Of a stretch of 64,000 nt of DNA, positions 57,701-64,000 are shown in pieces (within the stretch, counting starts at the first letter, position 1; every line of letters begins with the position of its first letter). Below the pieces are notes generated by a model. That model did no database searches and was not told the origin of the DNA. It was given only the letters and a program-made list of their open reading frames with translations. The DNA is taken from assembly GCA_936450465.1 (NCBI GenBank), contig OW388297.1, positions 29,282,387-29,346,386 on the forward strand, given 5' to 3'. The stretch is from Gibbula magus. Taxonomy: Eukaryota > Mollusca > Gastropoda > Trochida > Trochidae. Both the position numbers and the translations under genes were made by a program.

Positions 57701-60700
57701 GTTTCAATCGATCGTTACCTTTATCTGTCTGTCACGGTGCATGAGTATATCGCTCGGCACTTCCCTACACTTCCCTACACTTCCCTACACTTCCCTACAC
57801 TTCTTGCTATTGTGGACCGAACTGAAACCTTCCCTGGTCTAGACCAATTTGAGGGAATCGTTCAGTCGTTTTGTATCGGGTCTTTTTTCTACATGTTACC
57901 ATTTTATTATTTCACATTTTTTAGCTCATCAGGCCTGAAAGGCCCGATGGGCTTATGGCATGGGATGTCGTCCGTCCGTCCGTCCGTCCGTCCGTCCGTA
58001 AACTTTTCACTTTTTCGACTTCTTCTCCAGAACCAATGAATCGAGAGAACTGAAATTTTATGTACAGAGTCTTTGGCCCATGGGGATTCTAAATTGTAGA
58101 TTTGGTGACCCTGTGACCCCAAATACGGGCCCCAGGGGTCATAACCTATAAAGCTATTTTCATCTTCTTCTCCAGAACCAATGACTCCAGAGATCTGAAA
58201 TTTTATGTACAGACTCCTTGGCCAATGGGGATTCTAAATTGTAGATTTGGTGACCCTGTGACCCCAAATAAGGGCCCCAGGGGTCATAACCTAAAAAGCT
58301 ATTTTCATCTTCTTCTCTAGAACCAATGACTCCAGAGAGCTGAAATTATATGTACAGACTCCTTGGCCAATGGGGATTCTAAATTGTAGATTTGGTGACC
58401 CTGTGACCCCAAATAAGGGCCTCACAGGCCATTACCTAAAATCCTGTTTTCATCTTTTTCTCCGGAACAAAAAGACCTAGAAGGCTGTGATATTGTATGC
58501 AAACTCTTTAGCCAATGGGGATTCTAACTTGTAAATTTGGTGACCCTGTGACCCCAAATATGGGCCACAGCCTAAAAAACCTGTCGAAATTGAAGTTTGA
58601 ACTGATATTTTATGTGCACTTCTTTCACTTTATTTGAAATGTATGTCGACTTGAAAGAACAACCACATTGTGGACATGTTTGTCAAATTGATGTAATCAA
58701 TGTGAAATGAGAACTGTTGAATAGCCTATGAAATGAAAATTGTGACAAGTCATAAAGGACTAAATTGAAGAGGAGTTAAGAATTCTTTTATTTTACATGA
58801 GATATGTGAACTGCATATGACTGGTGATGAAATGATAAGATAAGATTATTTTCATCTTTTTCTCCAGAACGAAAAGACCTAGAAGGTTGTCATGTTGTGT
58901 AAAGAGTCTTTAGCTAATGGAGATTCTAAATTATAGATTTGGTGACCCTGTGACCCCAAATAAGGGCCTCACAGGCCATAACCTAAAATCTTGTTTTCAT
59001 CTTTTTCTCCAGAACAAAAAGATCTAGAAGGCTGTAATATTGTATGCAAACTCTTTAGCCAATGGGGATTCAAACTTGTAAATTTGGTGACCCTGTGACC
59101 CCAAATATGGGCCACAGCCTGAAAAAAACCTTTGAAAATGAATTTTGAACTGATATTTTATGACACTTCAACCACTTTATTTGAAATGTATGTCGACTTT
59201 AGATAACAATCTACATTGTGGACATGTTTGTCAAATTTGATGTAATCAATGTGAAATGAGAACTATTGAATAGCCTATGAACTGAAAATTCTGACAAGGC
59301 ATAAAGGACTAAATTGAAGAGGAGTTAAGAATTCTTTTATTTTACATGAGATATGTGAACTGCATATGACTGGTGATGAAATGATAAGATAAGATTATTT
59401 TCATCTTCTCCAGAACGAAAAGACCTAGAAGGTTGTCATGTTGTGTAATGAATCTTTAGCCAATGAAGATTCTAAATTGTAGATTTGGTGACCCTGTGGC
59501 CCCAAATAAGGGCCTCACAGGCCATTACCTAAAATCCTGTTTTCATCTTTTTCTCCGGAACAAAAAGATCTAGAAGGCTGTAATATTGTATGCAAACTCT
59601 TTAGCCAATGCGGATTCAAACTTGTAAATTTGGTGACCCTGTGACCCCAAATATGGGCCACAGCCTAAAAAAAACCTTTGAAAATGAATTTTGAACTGAT
59701 ATTTTATGACACTTCAGCCACTTTATTTGAAATGTATGTCGACTTTAGATAACAATCTACATTGTGGACATGTTTGTCAAATTGATGTAATCAATGTGAA
59801 ATGAGAACTTTTGAATAGCCTATGAACTGAAAATTCTGACAAGGCATAAAGGACTAAATTGAAGAGGAGTTAAGAATTCTTTTATTTTACATGAGATATG
59901 TGAACTACATATGACTGGTGATGAAATGATAAGATAAGATTATTTTCATCTTCTCCAGAACGAAAAGACCTAGAAGGTTGTCATGTTGTGTAATGAGTCT
60001 TTAGCCAATGAAGATTCTAAATTGTAGATTTGGTGACCCTATGGCCCCAAATAAGGGCCTCACAGGCCATTACCTAAAATCCTGTTTTCATCTTTTTCTC
60101 CGGAACAAAAAGATCTAGAAGGCTGTAATATTGTATGCAAACTCTTTAGCCAATGGGGATTCAAACTTGTAAATTTGGTGACCCTGTGACCCCAAATATG
60201 GGCCACAGCCTAAAAAAACCTTTGAAAATGAATTTTGAACTGATATTTTATGACACTTCAGCCACTTTATTTGAAATGTATGTCGACTTTAGATAACAAT
60301 CTACATTGTGGACATGTTTGTCAAATTGATGTAATCAATGTGAAATGAGAACTTTTGAATAGCCTATGAACTGAAAATTCTGACAAGGCATAAAGGACTA
60401 AATTGAAGAGGAGTTAAGAATTCTTTTATTTTACATGAGATATGTGAACTGCATATGACTGGTGATGAAATGATAAGATAAGATTATTTTCATCTTCTCC
60501 AGAACGAAAAGACCTAGAAGGTTGTCATGTTGTGTAAAGAGTCTTTAGCCAATGGAGATTCTAAATTGTAGATTTGGTGACCCAGTGGCCCCAAATAAGA
60601 GCCCCGTAGGCCATTACCTAAAATCCTGTTTTCATCCAGAACAAACTAGAAGGAATATTTTGTTCAGAATGTTTAGATGTTTGGATGACAAGGCTTAGAA

Positions 60701-63323
60701 CCGAGATTGTTTAGCCAAGGTGATTCAAAATTGTACTATGTACCATGAGATTCATCACATTGCCTGTTCTCTTTAAGCCTTATACAGTTAGATCAGTGCT
60801 GCCAGTGTTTAGTGCAAGCAAAAGTCTATTACATAATTTGGCGGTAAAACACAAAAAACACAGCTGGCTTGTAACCAGAGCCAAGGGGTCAGAATATTGC
60901 ATAATCTCCTGTGTGTTGACCTTGCTGAGTGCTCTCTCTCTCAATTTCAAGACTAAGATTTGTCAGGGTTAGGGATTGTGCATTATATTGAGACAACATA
61001 TTTCTGTCTTCATCATCAAACAAAATAAACTCTGATGAGCTACAGAGCCCATGGCTCTATTTTTTACGAACCGAAAGCTTCCCTAGTCTTGACCATTTTG
61101 GAGAAACCATTTAATCGTTTTTTTTGGTGGCCTCGTACTTGCTATCATGTTAAGTTATATCAGTTGTGCCTGAGACTAGTTGTGTATGTGCATGTTCAAT
61201 GTAGTCACACACAAGCGTTACTGCGTTATTATATTACACGTTGTGTTACATTACATTAGACCTAGGTGCATGTTGTACACCAGCGCTGGATGTATGAGCA
61301 AGCTACAGACAACACGGATGTTAACCATTTAACGATCTCGACCTCTGACCTCACTACGCGATAGGTCGTCTTCAGATGATAACCTCAGTTCATAATGAGC
61401 ACATCGCATGTGATAATGTCCCACGTACCCTCCCTTTATTGTGATTAAAACAACCTCTCCAGTGCTTGGGTTAACGTACATAGACTACACAGTCTCTCCT
61501 CTTCTTGAAATTATACTATGTATCCTGCACTCATAATTGAATTCTAGTTTTTGATTGACTTCAGAATTTCCCTGAAACGTTCTTCATTTATCATTTTCCA
61601 TTATGACTACATAAACACTTAATAGGGCTTACGGAAATTATTTTTTGGGCTGGGGATATCTCTATGAAATTCATTTTCTGTAACCCTCACCCATTTCACT
61701 GTGTACATGAAAGGGAGGGAACATGCCCTGTGACGTTATGAGTCGACAAAACCTGATACCAGATGAAACAAAATACTATCTAAACAAACTCTGCAATACT
61801 TTAGCTTATCGCGCCCTGCACAAGATGTGTATGAACAATATGTATAAAACGTGCCCTCTTCCCAGGATGCCACGGGACGGAGGTCGGGTTCGGCTACTCG
61901 GGGACACTTGATCTCCACTACCAGAACCTCAAGAACCGCTACCAGGACTGCACGTATGTCCATGGCAACCTCGAGATCACCAACCTCGACGATCCAAAAA
62001 TAGACTATGACCTCAGCTTCCTGTCCAAGATCCGCTACGTCAGTGGCTACGTTTTGATTGGTCTGGTGACGGAGGTTGAGAAAATCCCGCTCTGGGAGTT
62101 GGAGGTTGTCAGGGGCAACAACACGTACCGCGTGAAGGGCGAGGAGTACAGCTTCATTGTGGCTCTGACGTCACGATTCCCTGACGTCAACATCGGTTTA
62201 CGGGAACTGCACCTTCCGTCTCTGAGAGGTAAGGAGCTTTTGTTCTTGGAGGAGGGTCATCCAGTTGAGACATTTGAAAATAGTACACATTCAAATTGAA
62301 ACAACTGATACATGTTGTATATACTTCCTCTAATTGTTTCGATAGTTTAAGAAGTCCTTGAGAGGCGTTGTATTCTCTCTCCACACATGTTTCTCTACTC
62401 AGTTCATCCGTAATGGTGATTAAACTAGTATCTAAGGAAAAGGATTGGACTCTGTGATACATTGACAGTAATCCGCGAGACACCTTTCAGTATTATTTAT
62501 ACATTTCTACTGGTATATTGTATTGTTTATCAACTGTTTATGTGTGTATTATACAACCCACCCCTCTCCACTGTACAGAGGTGTCCCACGGGAAGGTGAT
62601 GTTCTCTCAGAACCCGACTCTGTTGTACGTGGACAGTATCCAGTGGGATGGCATCACCATGGGCAGACCCAACTCCGTCTCATTTGGGGAGGACGCTTTC
62701 TCTTCCAGCAGTGAGCTTTTAGATCTTATCTTAACCTCTATCTTTCATACTACCAGATCTGCATTTAAAGCTTTTATGCTTCATATACTACAGAGAGTTG
62801 TCATCAGCTGCAAAGAAGTTGACGGTTTATCTACCTTCACCTACATGTTTATTAATGCAGTTATATATCTATCACTCGTAACGAAATCCCATATAGATGT
62901 TTCAAATATTAGCCAGTCAAAATAGCATAAAGGCATCACGAATACAAGGGCCGTCGTGACGCTAGATCATATACAAACTGGTATATTATAGACTATACTG
63001 AAAATGGCTTGAAAATTAGCTGGGAGTTATTGCAGCTGTAGTGTGAAAATGACGTCCTTGTCAGATAACCCAGTGCAGTCGTTATTCAATATATTCATAC
63101 CAGCTGAGCTTGTCAGCCAAACTTGTGACCAAAATACGTACATATTAAGAAACAATATATATACTAGTTTCACTAAGCGTGTTTGTTATTATACAATGTT
63201 AAATAGCACTTCAGTGACATTTAGTGCTTATGTATCTACATGTATCGCCAGGGGAGAACTGCTCGGCGGACTGCATTGTGGACGGAGTGGCTAGATGCTG
63301 GGCACAGGATATCTGCCAAAACC
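45646..63323 (+). CDS. EGFR: EGFR/ErbB-type receptor tyrosine kinase, 5' part, spliced and partial
   Basis: This is the N-terminal part of a growth-factor receptor tyrosine kinase of the plasma membrane. The exons in the window are 45646-45739, 61866-62228, 62579-62710 and 63252-63323, about 220 residues; all introns are phase 1. Residues 1 to about 16 are a signal peptide. Residues from about 33 (Cys33) to 190 form receptor L domain 1. GNLEITNL, YDLSFLSKIRYVSGYVLIGL, IPLWELEVVRGNNTY and FSQNPTLLYVDSIQW follow the EGFR order exactly. Cysteines from 200 onwards begin the furin-like Cys-rich domain. Later extracellular domains, transmembrane segment and kinase must lie beyond 64000. Mollusc genomes usually have one such gene, so a finer ErbB subtype is not meaningful. 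The first intron is 16.1 kb. Confidence 0.92.
45741..45785 (+). promoter_or_regulatory. G-run cluster directly after the exon 1 donor
   Basis: At least seven runs of three or more G within 45 bp begin at the splice donor itself (GGTGGGAGGGGGGTGGGAGG and onward). This meets the G-quadruplex pattern. G-runs near donors are known intronic splicing enhancers, and G-rich DNA just after a first exon is also common near promoters. Confidence 0.5.
45786..50549. other. ErbB intron 1, 5' part, no exon seen
   Basis: No recognisable coding exon was found. Short frames on both strands are unsupported. A CpG-rich patch at 46790-46870 contains CCACGTGACGTGAAC (E-box and CRE-like) and a GCCAT motif and might be a regulatory element. 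A dispersed GTTATCCATACATTT...CAATTCTTGTGATCCC-type sequence at about 46270 has relatives near 3172. The rest is AT-rich. Confidence 0.5.
50550..55629 (+). repeat. 5-kb tandem array of a 28-bp unit
   Basis: About 180 head-to-tail copies of CTTCCCACAGAGGGTACGCA followed by AGTCATAT fill the interval. Variation is concentrated at a few positions (TCATAT/TCAAAT, TCCCAC/TCTCAC, AGAGGG/AGAGAG, GTACGC/GTAAGC). Rare 1-2 base length changes occur, for example near 51050 and 51275. The unit has no stop codon in any + frame, and 28 bases rotate the frame, so long frames arise automatically with a 28-residue period. The opposite strand is stopped once per period. Each unit holds a 3'-splice-site-like CTTCCCACAG and a GTACGC or GTAAGC. 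The array lies inside ErbB intron 1. Confidence 0.98.
53040..54830 (+). repeat. 868-bp higher-order duplication inside the 28-bp array
   Basis: Distinctive variant units recur exactly 868 bp apart (31 units): AGGGAAAGCAAG at 53193 and 54061, and CGCATGTCAAATC at about 53592 and 54460. The two blocks are nearly identical, which points to recent unequal exchange or slippage of a 31-unit block. Edges are approximate. A partial older copy of the same order of variants occurs near 51363 (1876 bp, 67 units, upstream). Confidence 0.9.
55630..56758. other. ErbB intron 1, middle part, no exon seen
   Basis: AT-rich DNA without recognisable repeats or coding content. The frame at 56459-56743 has no recognisable domain. 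Confidence 0.5.
56759..57038. mobile_element. foldback hAT-like MITE with 8-bp target duplication
   Basis: The element is 280 bp long with inverted arms of about 110 bp that differ at a handful of positions. The ends are CACAGGCGCCAG and CTGGCGCCTGTG. It is flanked by GTCTAAGA at 56751-56758 and again at 57039-57046, a perfect 8-bp target duplication as made by hAT transposases. It has no coding capacity, so it was mobilised by an enzyme encoded elsewhere. It shares the end CACAGG(G)GCG with the element at 63639-63780. Confidence 0.9.
57758..57803 (+). repeat. 10-bp tandem repeat CACTTCCCTA
   Basis: Four full copies and a partial one lie head to tail without differences, 120 bp before the large repeat complex that starts at 57921. 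Confidence 0.9.
57921..61065 (+). repeat. 3.1-kb hierarchical repeat element with TAGCTCATCAG inverted ends
   Basis: The left end TAGCTCATCAG (57922-57932) is matched by CTGATGAGCTA (61032-61042), followed by an AGAGCC/GGCTCT hairpin. A (CCGT)n tract lies at 57969-57999. Then come three modules of 145 bp that begin TCTTCTCCAGAACCAATGA and include TTTGGTGACCCTGTGACCCC. After these, four larger units of 544-547 bp start at 58441, 58988, 59534 and 60079. Each large unit consists of one 145-bp-type module, about 270 bp of unrelated sequence and another 145-bp-type module. There is no significant coding frame. Confidence 0.9.
58441..60622 (+). repeat. four tandem copies of a ~545-bp unit
   Basis: Unit lengths are 547, 546, 545 and 544 bp. 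Copies 2-4 are more alike than copy 1, which suggests stepwise growth. The central 270-bp part (from about AACTGATATTTTATG to GATAAGATAAGATTATTTTC) is not found elsewhere in the window. Confidence 0.95.
61866..62228 (+). CDS. EGFR: ErbB receptor exon 2 (receptor L domain 1)
   Basis: The acceptor CTCTTCCCAG opens 121 codons in phase 1 and the donor is CTGAGAG|GTAAGG. Residues 32-152 align with the N-terminal half of EGFR L domain 1: GNLEITNL, DYDLSFLSKIRYVSGYVLIG, EKIPLWELEVVRGNNTY. NNT is a potential N-glycosylation site. GC content is clearly higher than in the surrounding introns. Confidence 0.96.
62579..62710 (+). CDS. EGFR: ErbB receptor exon 3 (end of L domain 1)
   Basis: The acceptor CTCCACTGTACAG and donor TCCAGCA|GTGAGC bound 43 full codons. 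EVSHGKVMFSQNPTLLYVDS followed by IQWDGI matches the EGFR segment that ends with the SIQW motif. The remainder (residues 182-196) is Ser-rich and variable. Confidence 0.95.
63252..63323 (+). CDS. EGFR: ErbB receptor exon 4 (start of furin-like Cys-rich domain)
   Basis: The short exon of 72 bases has a weak-looking but usable acceptor (TACATGTATCGCCAG) and a good donor (AACC|GTGAGT). It reads ENCSADCIVDGVARCWAQDI then CQN, with four cysteines and a CW pair spaced as at the start of the EGFR Cys-rich domain. The phase fits exon 3. The next exon is outside the window. Confidence 0.85.
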
Positions 63324-64000
63324 GTGAGTTCTTGTTTGTATATCGTTTGTCATTTAATATTCTCACATAATCTCTTAAAGTATTGTAAATATTAAGGGAA
63401 TTGTGTCCCATCTTTGAAGGGCATATATATGTAAATACCACATGATTATGTATACAATTAGAGCCTTTAAAATAATCTAGTTCCTTATTCACCAAGTGCA
63501 GGCAAACTGAATACACATGGAATGTAGAACTGAAAGGTTAAAGAAATAAAATCGTAGGAGTGAAGGTACCAGTAATAATTAACATTTCATAGACTACATT
63601 TTAGTCCAGAGTGAAATACAAAAGTACTTATAAATTACCACAGGGGCGTGTATCGCTTAGAAACAGCGTTTGAAAGACACATACCATATACAAAGACCCT
63701 CCTTTTATATAGTAATAGGGTAGGATCTATAAAGGTATATGGCTTTCAAACGCTGTTTCTAAGCGATACACGCCCCTGTGTAAATTACCAACAGCAGCAT
63801 GTTTTTGAAGCGTTTATAAAATCTCCAACTTCGAGTAGAGTGGAATCGTTCTTGCCCCCTTCATCCAAGGACGTATATGACATCTAATGTCTTGCTTCAT
63901 CGGAGTGGTTTTTGATTTTGACAACAATTCGACGTGATTACTTGAAGCATGCTCAATATTAGCGTAAATGAATCAAATTATGTCTTCATACCAGAGCGCC
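63324..64000. other. ErbB intron 4, partial
   Basis: AT-rich intronic sequence that contains the foldback element at 63639-63780. No further exon is seen before the window ends. Confidence 0.7.
63639..63780. mobile_element. 142-bp foldback hAT-like MITE with 8-bp target duplication
   Basis: Inverted arms of 38 bp or more start CACAGGGGCGTGTATCGCTT and end with its complement. The element is flanked by TAAATTAC at 63631-63638 and 63781-63788, a perfect 8-bp duplication. The arms look identical, which suggests a recent insertion. Short frames inside are meaningless. Confidence 0.92.

Noticed and set aside
57336..58039. Frames between the foldback element and the large repeat
   Set aside because: They span a 10-bp tandem repeat and the (CCGT)n tract, and no domain is recognisable.

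Overview
The window is eukaryotic and most likely from a marine gastropod mollusc. The genes are split by GT-AG introns and lie in AT-rich, repeat-dense DNA. The receptor proteins are bilaterian. Several repeats, such as short elements ending in a GCGGCGTTAAAC-type tail and elements built on CCGTCCGT tracts, are of a kind I associate with mollusc genomes. The species assignment is inference.

Two real genes are present, both on the + strand. (1) A retinoic acid receptor (RAR, NR1B) has eight shared coding exons between 25137 and 29680 and then two alternative last exons. The downstream one (36515-36615) encodes the canonical helix 11/12 with a proper AF-2 and gives a 437-residue RAR. The upstream one (32458-33392) has a compatible phase and a good acceptor. 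It replaces the end of the ligand-binding domain with a 310-residue Ser/Pro-rich tail and gives a 715-residue protein without AF-2. I regard this as the most interesting feature of the window. (2) About 9 kb downstream starts an EGFR/ErbB-type receptor tyrosine kinase gene. The signal-peptide exon is at 45646-45739; after a 16.1-kb intron come three exons (61866-63323) for receptor L domain 1 and the start of the furin-like Cys-rich region. The kinase part lies beyond the window. RAR and ErbB genes are also linked in human (RARA with ERBB2, RARG with ERBB3), so the pairing may be ancestral.

Layout: 1-23344 is non-coding (intergenic or 5' introns of RAR), holding repeat elements, a large hairpin, a purine-rich tract and a tRNA-derived SINE. 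23345-25093 holds candidate 5'UTR exons and a cluster of nuclear-receptor half-sites. 25094-41345 is RAR with its introns and 3'UTRs; intron 8 contains a 58-bp minisatellite in which nearly every unit carries a consensus splice donor. 41346-45645 is intergenic, with a decayed LINE reverse transcriptase and small repeats. 45646-64000 is the ErbB gene. Its first intron carries a 5-kb array of a 28-bp unit, a foldback hAT-like element with 8-bp target duplication, and a 3-kb hierarchical repeat built of 145-bp and 545-bp modules. A second foldback element with the same kind of ends and an 8-bp duplication sits in intron 4.

No rRNA or functional tRNA gene, CRISPR array or bacterial-type operon was seen. 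Exon boundaries come from splice consensus, reading phase and family similarity judged by eye; no transcript evidence was available.
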